Source: Caballeronia sp031450805 (GTDB lineage: Bacteria; Pseudomonadota; Gammaproteobacteria; Burkholderiales; Burkholderiaceae). From it: a DNA stretch of 64,000 nt. The first letter of the stretch is position 1. Every line of letters starts with the position of its first letter. The notes below the pieces were generated by a model. That model was not told where the DNA came from. It made no database searches and was given only the letters and a program-made list of their open reading frames with translations. Location of the stretch: positions 1,550,001 to 1,614,000 of the forward strand of contig NZ_JARTVY010000001.1 of the NCBI RefSeq assembly GCF_031450805.1. The letters are read 5' to 3'. Both the position numbers and the translations under genes were made by a program. Below are positions 1 through 9,098 of this stretch, piece after piece.

Positions 1-759
1 CTTTCCGAGGAACGCACGATTCATCGCTTCGTGAACGAGTTCCGCGAAGAGCTCGTGAACGTGCGCTTCATGCCGGATGTGCGCAGCCTGTCGCTCTTCG
101 AAAGCAGCACGACCGACCTGCTCGGCGAAACCGCGATCAATCTCGTTGCATCGCCGATCTCGCAGAGCGCGCTCCTGCAGAAGGAGATCTTCGACCGTGT
201 GTTCGCGCTCGCCGCGATCATCGCCATCTCGCCGCTGCTGATCGCCATTGCAATTGCGATCAAGCTGACGTCGCGCGGTCCGGTGTTCTTCAGGCAGCGT
301 CGCAAGGGCGCGGATGGCCGCGTGTTTCGAATCTACAAGTTCCGTTCGATGCGACTGCACACGGAACAGGCCGGAGTGGTCCGTCAGGCCACGCGCAACG
401 ATCCGCGCGTGACCCGTGTCGGGGCATTCCTGCGCCGTACCAGCCTCGATGAGCTGCCGCAGTTCTTCAACGTTCTGCTCGGCGACATGTCGGTCGTGGG
501 CCCGCGTCCGCACGCACTGGAACATGACGATCTTTATCAGAAGGTCGTGTCGGGGTACATCCATCGTTACCGGATCAAGCCGGGCATCACCGGCTGGGCC
601 CAGGTCAACGGCTTTCGCGGAGAGACCGATCTCATCGAAAAAATGGAAGGACGCGTCGCTCACGACTTGTACTACCTGGGTAATTGGTCGTTCGGCCTCG
701 ACATGAAAATCATCGCCGCAACGATCTTCAAGGGACTACGCCACACCAACGCTTATTGA
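1..759 (+). CDS. Undecaprenyl-phosphate sugar-1-phosphate transferase, WcaJ/WbaP type (5' partial)
   Basis: The reading frame is open from the first base, so the gene is cut by the window edge; only the last 252 codons are present. The preserved part is the bacterial sugar transferase domain: a membrane segment (FALAAIIAISPLLIAIAIAI), then KFRSM, RRTSLDELPQFFNVL, GDMSVVGPRP and GITGWAQVNG, all hallmarks of the family. The enzyme transfers glucose- or galactose-1-phosphate to undecaprenyl phosphate at the inner membrane and so starts the repeat unit. The missing N-terminal part would hold the remaining membrane helices. It ends one base before an in-frame ATG and is directly followed by wza, so it is probably in the same operon. 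The sugar it uses cannot be read from sequence. Confidence 0.93.
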   Translation, partial: LSEERTIHRFVNEFREELVNVRFMPDVRSLSLFESSTTDLLGETAINLVASPISQSALLQKEIFDRVFALAAIIAISPLLIAIAIAIKLTSRGPVFFRQRRKGADGRVFRIYKFRSMRLHTEQAGVVRQATRNDPRVTRVGAFLRRTSLDELPQFFNVLLGDMSVVGPRPHALEHDDLYQKVVSGYIHRYRIKPGITGWAQVNGFRGETDLIEKMEGRVAHDLYYLGNWSFGLDMKIIAATIFKGLRHTNAY

Positions 760-777
760 ATGCAGGGGACGACCATC

Positions 778-1965
778 ATGCACAATCAACAACAACCGGG
801 CACCACATCCATGGCCGCCAATACCAACGTGTCGGGCGTCTTCCGGCTTTCGAGCCTGGCGGCTGCTGCTTCGTTCTGCGTGATCTTCGCCGGTTGCGCG
901 CTCGCACCGGGCATGCACATGGAAAAGCCGGCCGCGCTCGCGGAAACGTCGAACGACCAGGGCGATACCGCCACGGCCGTGAACATTCCGATCACGCCGA
1001 TCGACCTGTCGCTCGTGCGCAAGCTGAAGGCCGCGCAGCCGGTCTCCACGGTCGATCCGAACGCGAGCCTCTACGGCAAGCCCACCGCGTATCTGCTCGG
1101 ACCGGGCGACGTGCTGCAGATCACGGTCTGGGATCACCCGGAACTCGTGGCCGCGCTCGGCCAGCCCGCGCAGCAGACGCGTCTTGCCGATGCCGCGCCC
1201 GGCTTCGTCGTCGATGCCGACGGCAACCTGCAGTTCCCGTATGTGAACCGCGCGATCCACGTCGCGGGCAAGACGGAATCGCAGGTGCAGCGCGAGCTGT
1301 ATGCGGAGCTGTCGAAGGTCTTCGTGAAGCCGCAACTGACGGTGCGCGTCGCGTCCTTCCGTTCGTCGCAGGTTTATATCGACGGCGAAGTGCGCACGCC
1401 CGGCTCGCAGCAGATCAACGACATTCCGATGACGCTCACCGAAGCCATCGGACGTGCGGGCGGTTTTGCACCGACCGCGGATCAAAGCCGTGTCACGCTG
1501 ATCCGTGACGGCGTGACCTATCACATCAACATGGCGGGCATGACCGCGAAGGGCCGCAGCCCCTCGGACATCATGCTGAAGCCGGGCGATGCACTGCGCA
1601 TCGATTCACGCGAAGACAACGGCGTGTACGTGATGGGTGAAGTGACGAAGCCGGCCACGGTGATCCCGATGCGCAACGGCAAGCTGACGCTCTCGGATGC
1701 GATCTCGCAGGCCGGCAGCTTCAATGCCGAAACGTCGGATCCGAAGGAGCTGTACGTGATCCGCAATGGCCAGACGGACAACCCCGAGGTGTACAAGCTC
1801 GATGCGCGTTCGCCGGTGTCCATGCTGCTCGCGAACAGCTTCGAGCTGCAGCCGAAGGACGTGGTCTATGTGGACAACAACGGCCTCGTCCGCTTCAGCC
1901 GCGTGCTGAACCTGCTGTTGCCTGCGATCAACGCGGGTCTGACGGCAGCGGTGATCACCAAGTAA
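778..1965 (+). CDS. wza: Outer-membrane polysaccharide export lipoprotein (Wza/OPX family)
   Basis: Polysaccharide export protein that forms the outer-membrane channel for capsule or exopolysaccharide. The N-terminus has a lipoprotein signal with lipobox FAGC (Cys about residue 40), followed by the Poly_export region (YLLGPGDVLQITVWDHPE) and two SLBB-like blocks with VYIDGEV and VYVMGEV. At about 395 residues it is of normal length for Wza. An in-frame ATG lies at 760, but AGGGGAC about ten bases before 778 makes 778 the better start. It follows the initiating transferase and precedes wzc. No low-molecular-weight tyrosine phosphatase gene (wzb) lies between wza and wzc, as it would in E. coli; it may lie upstream of the window. 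Confidence 0.92.
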   Translation: MHNQQQPGTTSMAANTNVSGVFRLSSLAAAASFCVIFAGCALAPGMHMEKPAALAETSNDQGDTATAVNIPITPIDLSLVRKLKAAQPVSTVDPNASLYGKPTAYLLGPGDVLQITVWDHPELVAALGQPAQQTRLADAAPGFVVDADGNLQFPYVNRAIHVAGKTESQVQRELYAELSKVFVKPQLTVRVASFRSSQVYIDGEVRTPGSQQINDIPMTLTEAIGRAGGFAPTADQSRVTLIRDGVTYHINMAGMTAKGRSPSDIMLKPGDALRIDSREDNGVYVMGEVTKPATVIPMRNGKLTLSDAISQAGSFNAETSDPKELYVIRNGQTDNPEVYKLDARSPVSMLLANSFELQPKDVVYVDNNGLVRFSRVLNLLLPAINAGLTAAVITK

Positions 1966-1986
1966 GGACTTCGTTTCTGGCTTCAA

Positions 1987-2009
1987 CCGGCGCGCGCGGG
2001 GCGCGCCGG
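1987..2009 (+). promoter_or_regulatory. GC-rich stem-loop between wza and wzc
   Basis: A nine-base-pair GC inverted repeat (CCGGCGCGC, five-base loop, GCGCGCCGG) lies in the 84 bp gap between wza and wzc. There is no T-run after it, so it is unlikely to be a full terminator. It may slow transcription or stabilise the upstream message. Seen directly; function inferred. Confidence 0.4.
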
Positions 2010-2049
2010 CGTTCTGTGCGACTTTTCAAAGAAATAAGCGAGCGAGACC

Positions 2050-4278
2050 ATGGCCATAAACTTTGATGCACGCTACTCGGACGTCTCGACCGGCGACGAG
2101 TTGCGATTATCCGACTATCTGGCGGCCGTCTTCGGCAACTGGAAACTCGTGACGGTCGTTATGCTCGCGGTGGTCGCACTCGGCGCCGCGTATGCATTCG
2201 TTGCGCCGCCGACCTACAAGGCCGACGCGCTCATTCAGACCGAAGAGACCAACGCCAACAACAACGCGAACGCGAACGTCAATGCGGTGCAAGCCGTGTC
2301 GCAGATGTTCGACGCGAAATCCACCACGGCCGCGCAGATCGAACTTCTGCGCTCGCGCCTCGTCGTCGACGATACCGTGCGCCGTCTGCACCTCGACATC
2401 AGCGCCGCGCCGCATGCGGTGCCGGTGATCGGCGGCGTGATCGGCAGCGCATTGTCCACGTTCGACGTGAAGGTGCCGGAAGGCTATCTGTCGCGCTTCG
2501 CATGGGGCAACGAGCAGATCGACGTGCCGCTCTTCGATACGCCGAAGGAGCTGTACGAGCAGAAGTTCACCGTGGTTGCAGGCGAGAACGGCTCGTATGT
2601 GCTGAACGATCCGAACGGCGTGGCGGTCCTCTCCGGCAAGGTCGGCGAGGAAGCGTCGGGCATGACGCCGCAAGGTCCGGTCAGGCTGAAGGTCGACAAG
2701 CTCGTCGGCGCACCCGGCGTGCACTTCGACGTCCAGCGTTTCTCGACGCTCACGACCATCGACAATCTGCAGCAGCGTCTCACGGTCGCTGAAACGGCCC
2801 TGCAGTCGGGCATCATCAGCGTGAGCCTCGAAGGGCGCAATCCGAAGGAGATCGCGCAGATCGTCAACAACATCGCGAACCGCTTCGTGCAGCAGGACTC
2901 GGACAAGCGATCGGCCGAAGCCGAGCACACGCTCGCCTTCCTCGACCAGCAATTGCCGATTCTGAAGAAGCAGCTCGACGAAGCCGAGCAGCGCTACAAC
3001 ACGTTCCGCAATCGTCAGGGCACGGTGGACCTGAGCGAGGAAAGCCGTCTGCTGCTGCAGCAGATCGTCGACAACAAGACCAAGCTCACGGACCTGCAGC
3101 AGCAGCGCGCGGAACTGTCGCAACGCTTCACGCCGCATCATCCGTCAGTGCAGGCGCTCGATGCGCAGATCGCTTCGCTCTCCGGCGCGCAGACGCGTCT
3201 CGGCAAGAACGTATCGACGCTGCCGGACACGGAGCAGACCGCACTGCGTTATCTGCGCGATGTCCGCGTGAACACCGAGCTGTACACGAACCTGCTCAAT
3301 AGCGCACAGCAACTGCGTATCGCGAAGGCGGGGCAGATCGGCAACGTGCGCGTGGTGGACTATGCACAGCCGGCCGATGATCCCGTGCGTCCGAAGCGCC
3401 TCATCGTCATTCTGATTTCGGCTGGCGTGGGCCTCGCGCTCGGCATCCTGTTCGCGCTCGTTCGCAAGTCGCTGTATGGCGGCGTGGAGCGTCCGGAAGA
3501 GATCGAAAAACAGCTCGGCGTGCGCGTGTTCGCCATCGTGCCGCGCAGCGACACGCAGCTTCGCCTGCAACGCAAGGTCGGCATGCGCAGCGAAGGCATG
3601 CACGTGCTGGCCGCGCAAGCGCCAGAAGATGCAGCGGTGGAGGGCATTCGCAGCCTGCGTACGTCGCTGCAACTGCAACTCGCCGATGCGCGCAACAACG
3701 TCGTGATGATGACGGGCTCGCGTCCGGAAGCCGGCAAGTCGTTCCTGTCGGCGAACCTCGCGACGCTGGTTGCTTCGACGAGAAAGCGCGTGCTTCTGAT
3801 CGACGGCGACATGCGCCGCGGCGATATCCACTCGCACTTCGGCGTGCGTCATTCGCCGGGCCTGTCGGATGTCCTGATGGGCGCGGATGTCGAGAGCGCG
3901 ATCCTGCATGACGTGCTGCCCGGTGTGGACCTCATCACGAAGGGCACGTTGCCGTCGCATCCGTCGGAACTGCTCGCCAGCGAGCGTCTCGGCGAGATGC
4001 TCGATCAGCTGAAGCAGATGTACGACCTGGTGATCGTCGATACCCCGCCGGTCCTCGCCGTCACCGACGCGACCGTGATCGGCAAGCATGCCGGCACGAG
4101 CCTGCTCGTCGTGCGGCACGGCAAGAACCAGGTGCAGGAAATCGGCGAAACGATGAAGCGCCTGCAGCACGGCGGCGTGAACATGAAGGGCGTTCTGCTG
4201 ACCGACGTGCCGCAATCGAAGATGCTGATGGGCAGCACGTACGCCGGCTACTACGGCTACGAAAGCATCGCCGAATAA
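2050..4278 (+). CDS. wzc: Polysaccharide co-polymerase and BY-kinase (Wzc family)
   Basis: Inner-membrane chain-length regulator fused to a tyrosine autokinase; it works with Wza in polymer export. Of 742 residues, 15-60 hold the Wzz domain start and first membrane helix (about 33-52), 240-420 are helical/coiled-coil periplasmic sequence, 451-471 is the second membrane helix, and the kinase follows. Walker A is GSRPEAGKS (556-564), Walker A' is VLLIDGD (581-587), Walker B is VIVDTPP (661-667). The C-terminal tail has clustered tyrosines (731, 734, 735, 737), the usual autophosphorylation sites. The length is typical of a one-piece proteobacterial Wzc. The gene sits 84 bp after wza. Confidence 0.94.
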   Translation: MAINFDARYSDVSTGDELRLSDYLAAVFGNWKLVTVVMLAVVALGAAYAFVAPPTYKADALIQTEETNANNNANANVNAVQAVSQMFDAKSTTAAQIELLRSRLVVDDTVRRLHLDISAAPHAVPVIGGVIGSALSTFDVKVPEGYLSRFAWGNEQIDVPLFDTPKELYEQKFTVVAGENGSYVLNDPNGVAVLSGKVGEEASGMTPQGPVRLKVDKLVGAPGVHFDVQRFSTLTTIDNLQQRLTVAETALQSGIISVSLEGRNPKEIAQIVNNIANRFVQQDSDKRSAEAEHTLAFLDQQLPILKKQLDEAEQRYNTFRNRQGTVDLSEESRLLLQQIVDNKTKLTDLQQQRAELSQRFTPHHPSVQALDAQIASLSGAQTRLGKNVSTLPDTEQTALRYLRDVRVNTELYTNLLNSAQQLRIAKAGQIGNVRVVDYAQPADDPVRPKRLIVILISAGVGLALGILFALVRKSLYGGVERPEEIEKQLGVRVFAIVPRSDTQLRLQRKVGMRSEGMHVLAAQAPEDAAVEGIRSLRTSLQLQLADARNNVVMMTGSRPEAGKSFLSANLATLVASTRKRVLLIDGDMRRGDIHSHFGVRHSPGLSDVLMGADVESAILHDVLPGVDLITKGTLPSHPSELLASERLGEMLDQLKQMYDLVIVDTPPVLAVTDATVIGKHAGTSLLVVRHGKNQVQEIGETMKRLQHGGVNMKGVLLTDVPQSKMLMGSTYAGYYGYESIAE

Positions 4279-4312
4279 AACTACAAGCAAGACCAGCAAT
4301 AAAAAAATAAAC

Positions 4313-4337
4313 GCGGCGCGTGCACGCGCGCCGCTTT
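4313..4337 (+). promoter_or_regulatory. Stem-loop between wzc and gmd, attenuator-like
   Basis: An eight-base-pair GC stem (GCGGCGCG / CGCGCCGC) with a six-base loop is followed by TTT and preceded by an A-rich stretch. It sits in the 84 bp gap between wzc and gmd. It could act as a partial terminator separating export genes from sugar-nucleotide genes. Structure seen; role inferred. Confidence 0.4.
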
Positions 4338-4362
4338 CAGACCGAAAAACAAGAGGTTACGC

Positions 4363-5481
4363 ATGGACCGCAAAGTTGCTTTGATCACGGGGATCACGGG
4401 GCAGGACGGGTCGTATCTGGCCGAACTGCTGCTCAACAAGGGTTACGAGGTGCATGGCATCAAGCGCCGCAGCTCGCTTTTCAACACCGACCGCATCGAT
4501 CATCTTTATCGCGATCCGCACGATCCGGATCAGCGTCTCTTCCTGCATCACGGCGACCTGACCGATTCGACGAGCCTCGTGCGCATCATCCAGCGCGTGA
4601 TGCCCGATGAAATCTACAACCTGGCCGCGCAAAGCCATGTGGCCGTGTCCTTCGAAGAACCCGAGTACACGGCGAATGCCGATGGCCTCGGCGCACTGCG
4701 CATCCTCGAAGCCATCCGCATTCTCGGCCTCGAGAAGAAGACGCGCTTTTATCAGGCATCGACTTCGGAACTGTACGGCCTCGTGCAGGAGATTCCGCAG
4801 CGCGAAACCACGCCGTTCTATCCGCGCAGCCCGTACGCAGTGGCGAAGCTCTACGCCTACTGGATCACGGTGAACTATCGCGAAGCGTATGGCATGTACG
4901 CGTGCAACGGCATTCTGTTCAACCACGAATCGCCGGTGCGCGGCGAGACCTTCGTCACGCGCAAGATCACGCGCGCCATCGCGCGCATCGCAGCGGGCCT
5001 GCAGGACGATCTCTATCTCGGCAATCTCTCCGCGATGCGCGACTGGGGCCATGCGCGCGATTACGTCGAGATGCAATGGATGATGCTGCAACAGGAGCAG
5101 GCCGAGGACTTCGTCATCGCAACGGGTGTGCAGTACAGCGTGCGCGAGTTCGTGCAGCAGGCGGCGGCGGAGCTCGGCGTGCACGTGCGCTTCGAAGGCG
5201 AGGGCGTCAATGAGATCGGCATTGTCGATCGCGTGGAAGGGCGCGAGACGAAGCTGCGTCCGGGGCAGGTCATCGTGCGCGTCGATCCGCGCTACTTCCG
5301 CCCGACGGAAGTCGAAACGCTGCTCGGCGATCCGACCAAGGCGCACGAGAAGCTCGGCTGGCGTCCGGCCACGTCGTTCCAGTCGCTCGTGAAGGAGATG
5401 GTGCGCGCGGACTATCAGATCGCGCGTCGCGACGCACTCGTCACGCTCGCCGGTTTCAAGGCCCTCGAACATCACGAGTAA
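4363..5481 (+). CDS. gmd: GDP-mannose 4,6-dehydratase
   Basis: Converts GDP-D-mannose to GDP-4-keto-6-deoxy-D-mannose, the first step to GDP-L-fucose or GDP-rhamnose. The 372-residue protein opens with the NAD(P) motif GITGQDGSYLAELL and has the catalytic YAVAKLYAYW (Tyr-x3-Lys), the EIYNLAAQSHV strand typical of Gmd, and RPTEVETLLGDP near the end. The start is supported by AAGAGGTTACGC before the ATG. The fcl gene follows after seven bases, so the cell most likely makes GDP-L-fucose here. Confidence 0.97.
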   Translation: MDRKVALITGITGQDGSYLAELLLNKGYEVHGIKRRSSLFNTDRIDHLYRDPHDPDQRLFLHHGDLTDSTSLVRIIQRVMPDEIYNLAAQSHVAVSFEEPEYTANADGLGALRILEAIRILGLEKKTRFYQASTSELYGLVQEIPQRETTPFYPRSPYAVAKLYAYWITVNYREAYGMYACNGILFNHESPVRGETFVTRKITRAIARIAAGLQDDLYLGNLSAMRDWGHARDYVEMQWMMLQQEQAEDFVIATGVQYSVREFVQQAAAELGVHVRFEGEGVNEIGIVDRVEGRETKLRPGQVIVRVDPRYFRPTEVETLLGDPTKAHEKLGWRPATSFQSLVKEMVRADYQIARRDALVTLAGFKALEHHE

Positions 5482-5488
5482 AGGCGCC

Positions 5489-6445
5489 ATGGACAAGCAA
5501 GCACGAATCTTCGTGGCGGGGCATCGGGGCATGGTGGGATCGGCGCTGGTGCGCCGACTCAGGGCGGCCGGCTACCAGAACATCATCACGCGAACGAAGG
5601 CGCATCTCGATCTCACCGATCAGGGCGGCGTGAATCTCTTCTTCGAAGAGAATCGGATCGACGTGGTGTTTCTGGCGGCGGCGCGCGTGGGCGGCATCCT
5701 CGCGAACTCGACGTTGCCCGCCTCCTTCATCTACGAGAACCTGGCGATCGAAACGAACGTGATCCACGCGGCCTGCCGCTGGAACGTGTCGAAGCTCGTT
5801 TTCTTCGGGTCGTCCTGCATTTATCCGAAGGCCTGCCCGCAGCCGATCAGGGAAGAGTATCTCCTGCAATCCGAGCTCGAGCCGACCAACGAAGCGTATG
5901 CCATCGCGAAGATTGCGGGCCTCAAGATGTGCGAGGCCTACAACCGTCAGTACGGCACGCACTTCGTTTCGGTGATGCCGACCAACCTCTACGGCCCGAA
6001 CGACAACTACGATCTGAAGAGCAGCCACGTGCTGCCGGCGCTGATGCGCAAGGCGCACGAAGCGAAGCTGCGCGGCGATGACACGCTGCCGGTCTGGGGC
6101 ACCGGCTCGCCGCGCCGCGAGTTCCTGCATGTCGACGATCTCGCCGACGCCGCGGCCTTCCTCATGGAAAGCGACGTGAACGACGGCGTGTTCAACGTCG
6201 GCGTGGGCCACGATCTGACCATCCGCGAACTCGCGCAGACCGTGTGCCGCGTGGTGGGCTTCGAAGGCGAACTCGTGTTCGATGCGAGCAAGCCGGACGG
6301 CACGCCGCGCAAGCTGCTCGACGTATCGAAACTGGAAGGCATGGGATGGAAGGCGTCGATCGCGCTCGAAGAAGGCATACGCGCGACGTACGAGGACTTC
6401 CTTGAACGCTATGCATCGATGCCGCAGACCCTGGTGACCGCCTGA
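5489..6445 (+). CDS. fcl: GDP-L-fucose synthase
   Basis: NADPH-dependent 3,5-epimerase/4-reductase that turns the Gmd product into GDP-L-fucose. The 318-residue protein has the dinucleotide motif GHRGMVGSALVRRL at the N-terminus, FFGSSCIYPK (catalytic Ser region) and NEAYAIAKIAG with the Tyr-x3-Lys pair. Length fits the family (about 310-325). It lies seven bases after gmd, which supports a shared message and points to fucose in the polymer. A GDP-rhamnose reductase would have a different active-site context, so fucose is the better call. Confidence 0.95.
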   Translation: MDKQARIFVAGHRGMVGSALVRRLRAAGYQNIITRTKAHLDLTDQGGVNLFFEENRIDVVFLAAARVGGILANSTLPASFIYENLAIETNVIHAACRWNVSKLVFFGSSCIYPKACPQPIREEYLLQSELEPTNEAYAIAKIAGLKMCEAYNRQYGTHFVSVMPTNLYGPNDNYDLKSSHVLPALMRKAHEAKLRGDDTLPVWGTGSPRREFLHVDDLADAAAFLMESDVNDGVFNVGVGHDLTIRELAQTVCRVVGFEGELVFDASKPDGTPRKLLDVSKLEGMGWKASIALEEGIRATYEDFLERYASMPQTLVTA

Positions 6446-6480
6446 GTCGCGACGCATCCTTTCGCAGGGATAAAACAATA

Positions 6481-7623
6481 ATGTCAGCTTCAGTGACCAT
6501 CTTTCATAACGTGGTGTGGTCGCGGCACAAAGGGGAAGTGCTGTCCGCGCTGCACAACATTTCGGGCACCGGCTCCATCCGCTATTCGATGGTGCAGATC
6601 GCGGATACGGAGCACGACCGCATCGGCTTCTCCGATGTCGATTACTCGTTTCATCGCTATCCGATGAAGAAGCTCTACAACGGATGCTATGAAGACGTGC
6701 CGACGTGGCGCATGACCGCGCGACTCGTCTGGGAAGTGCTCAAGGCGAAGTCGGACCTCGTGGTTTTGCCGGGTTATCACCGGCCCGAATACTGGGCGAT
6801 GATGGCCGCGTGCATCGTGACGGGCAAGCGTCGCGCCGTGTTCTGCGACTCGACTGCGCGCGACAATCCGCGCCGCATGCTGACGTCCATTCCCAAGCGC
6901 GTGTTCTTTGCGCTATGCGATGGTTACTTCGCGTTCGGCACGCGCAGCCGCGAGTATCTGATGTCGCTCGGCGCGAAGCAGGAGAAGATCTTCATTCCGT
7001 GCCAGGCCGCTGCATTGCCGCGTTCGTTTTCGCCGGATACGGTGATTCCTGACCGTCTGGCGCATCGTCAGGGCAACAAGCCGGTGTTTCTGTTCGTCGG
7101 GCGCTTGTCAGCGGAGAAAGGTATCGATACCCTCGTCGATGCATTCAAGCTGTTGCGAAAGAGCGTGCCGAATGCGGAACTGCGCATCGTGGGGACGGGG
7201 CCTCTCGGCGATGAGCTCAAGAAGCAGGTAGCCGATGCCGGCTTGCAAGGCGCGGTGCACTTTCTGGGCAGCCTGCAGGACGCGCCGCTTTCGCGCGAGT
7301 ACTTCAGCGCGACGTGCATGGTGTTGCCGAGCAAGCGCGAACCGTGGGGCCTCGTCACGAACGAAGCATTGAATCATGGATGCCCGGTGATCGTGAGCGA
7401 AAGCTGCGGCTGCGTGCCGGAGCTGGTCGTCGAAGGCGTATCGGGGTATGCGTTTCCTGCGGGGGATGTCGCGAGCCTGCATCGAACCATGCTCAAATCG
7501 CTGGAAGCGTTCGCCGATACGGCGGGCGTCGCGAGGCGCTGCAGCGATGTCATTCAGCGCTTCGATCCGCCGTCGGCAGCGGCCAACATAGCACGGGGCT
7601 GTGCGCTGCTGCTGACGAATTGA
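6481..7623 (+). CDS. Glycosyltransferase family 4, exopolysaccharide
   Basis: Predicted sugar transferase acting on the lipid-linked repeat at the cytoplasmic membrane face. The C-terminal GT-B half is clear: FLFVGRLSAEKGIDTLVDAF (about residues 203-222), LRIVGTGPL, and REPWGLVTNEALNHGCPVIV, which has the Glu-x7-Glu motif of GT4 enzymes (Glu287 and Glu295). The N-terminal acceptor half (1-195) is less conserved, as usual. AGGGAT lies before the ATG. It is 35 bases after fcl and may be the fucosyltransferase, but neither donor nor acceptor can be read from sequence. Confidence 0.85.
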   Translation: MSASVTIFHNVVWSRHKGEVLSALHNISGTGSIRYSMVQIADTEHDRIGFSDVDYSFHRYPMKKLYNGCYEDVPTWRMTARLVWEVLKAKSDLVVLPGYHRPEYWAMMAACIVTGKRRAVFCDSTARDNPRRMLTSIPKRVFFALCDGYFAFGTRSREYLMSLGAKQEKIFIPCQAAALPRSFSPDTVIPDRLAHRQGNKPVFLFVGRLSAEKGIDTLVDAFKLLRKSVPNAELRIVGTGPLGDELKKQVADAGLQGAVHFLGSLQDAPLSREYFSATCMVLPSKREPWGLVTNEALNHGCPVIVSESCGCVPELVVEGVSGYAFPAGDVASLHRTMLKSLEAFADTAGVARRCSDVIQRFDPPSAAANIARGCALLLTN

Positions 7624-7740
7624 TGAGTCGATCGACACGGGGAAGGAGGGCGCACTACACGCAGTGATCGAGGGCTGGCGCTTCGCGGGCGACGAGGACA
7701 CGCCCGGGACTCGAAGCGCGATTGTCGGGCGAGGGACCAC

Positions 7741-9057
7741 ATGAAAATACTGATATACGGGCTGAATTACGCGCCCGAGCTGACGGGAACCGGCAAATAC
7801 ACGGCGGAAATGGCGGAAGCATTGGCGCAGAGCGGGCACGACGTGCGCGTCGTCTGCGCGCCGCCGTACTATCCGGAATGGAAGGTCGGCAAAGGCTATG
7901 CGAGCTGGCGGCCTCGCTTCGAGACGCGCAAAGGCGTGCGCCTGTCGCGCGCGCCGTTGTGGGTGCCGAAGAAGCCGAGCGGACTGAAGCGCATGCTGCA
8001 CCTCGGCTCCTTCGCGGCGCTGTCGCTGCCTGCGCTGCTCCTGCATGGACTCTGGCGTCCGCATGTCGTGATGACCATCGCACCGAGCCTGGCCAACGCG
8101 CCGGGCGCGCTCGCACTGGCTCGTCTCACCGGCGCGCGTTCATGGCTGCATATTCAGGATTTCGAAGTAGACGCGGCATTCGATCTCGGCCTGCTCAGGA
8201 ACGCACGCGCGGCGCGTGGCGCACTGGCGTTCGAGCGCTGGCTGATGCGCCGTTTCGACGTGGTCTCCTCGATATCCGACAAGATGGTCGAGCGCGCGGT
8301 GAAGAAAGGCGTGGCACCCGCCGATGCCTTTCATCTCCCGAACTGGGTCGATACCACCGCGATCTATCCGCTCGACGGCCCGAGCGCCTTCCGCCGCGAA
8401 CTGGGCATCGGCAGGCACACGAAAGTGGTGCTTTATTCGGGCAACATGGGCGCGAAGCAAGGTCTCGAAGTGCTGGCGGCCGCCGCCGCGGACTTCGCTT
8501 CGCGCGATGACGTGGTCTTCGTCTTCTGCGGCAACGGCGCGACCAAGGCCGAATTGCAGAAGCGTTGCGCGGATTTGCCGAACACGCGATTCCTCTCGCT
8601 GCAACCGGTCGAGCGTCTCAACGAGCTATTGAATCTCGCGGACATCCACGTACTGCCGCAGCGCGGCGATGTCGCGGACCTCGTCATGCCCTCGAAGCTC
8701 ACCGGCATGTTCGCCAGCGCGCGCGCCGTGGTGGCGATGGCGCATCCCGGCACCGAGCTATACGAAGCGGTATCGGGGCGCGGCGTGGTGATCGAGCCGG
8801 AAAGCGTCGAGGCGTTGACCGATGCGATCTCGATGCTCGTGCGCAATCCGGCGTTGCGGGCTCGCTATGGCGAAGAAGGGCGCCTCTTCGCACAGGAACG
8901 ACTCTCGCCGCAATCGGTGTTCGCGCGGCTCGAGGAACGCCTGAAGTCGCTCGTCGGCGATACGGCAGCGGTGCGTGGCGGCGATGCAGTCGAGCTGCCG
9001 ATCGTCCGCATGAAAGAGCGTGCGCCGATCCTGCCGCAAGTCGAAAAGATCGAGTGA
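7741..9057 (+). CDS. WcaI-like colanic-acid-type glycosyltransferase
   Basis: The 438-residue protein matches the WcaI family of putative colanic acid fucosyltransferases: N-terminal MKILIYGLNYAPELTGTGKY, CAPPYYPEW, then HIQDFEVDAAFDLGL, and a GT-B donor half with VLYSGNMGAKQGLEVL and DLVMPSKLTGMFAS. GAGGGACC precedes the ATG. It is the last gene of the plus-strand run that starts with the initiating transferase. In E. coli WcaI adds fucose early in the colanic acid repeat, which fits the gmd-fcl pair here. The transfer specificity is inferred from the family name only. Confidence 0.88.
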   Translation: MKILIYGLNYAPELTGTGKYTAEMAEALAQSGHDVRVVCAPPYYPEWKVGKGYASWRPRFETRKGVRLSRAPLWVPKKPSGLKRMLHLGSFAALSLPALLLHGLWRPHVVMTIAPSLANAPGALALARLTGARSWLHIQDFEVDAAFDLGLLRNARAARGALAFERWLMRRFDVVSSISDKMVERAVKKGVAPADAFHLPNWVDTTAIYPLDGPSAFRRELGIGRHTKVVLYSGNMGAKQGLEVLAAAAADFASRDDVVFVFCGNGATKAELQKRCADLPNTRFLSLQPVERLNELLNLADIHVLPQRGDVADLVMPSKLTGMFASARAVVAMAHPGTELYEAVSGRGVVIEPESVEALTDAISMLVRNPALRARYGEEGRLFAQERLSPQSVFARLEERLKSLVGDTAAVRGGDAVELPIVRMKERAPILPQVEKIE

Positions 9058-9063
9058 CCGCGT

Positions 9064-9089
9064 CGGCCGTTCGGTGCGCCGAACGGCCG
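9064..9089. terminator. Strong hairpin between convergent genes
   Basis: A perfect eleven-base inverted repeat (CGGCCGTTCGG, loop TGCG, CCGAACGGCCG) lies seven bases after the WcaI-like gene and just before the stop of the convergent minus-strand gene. No clear T-run follows on either strand, so it may be Rho-assisted or only a 3'-end stabiliser. Confidence 0.5.
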
Positions 9090-9098
9090 ATGACATCA

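Noticed and set aside
2107..3141. Long minus-strand frames opposite wzc, gmd, ureC and others
   Set aside because: Common in GC-rich genomes; codon bias and homology clearly favour the other strand.
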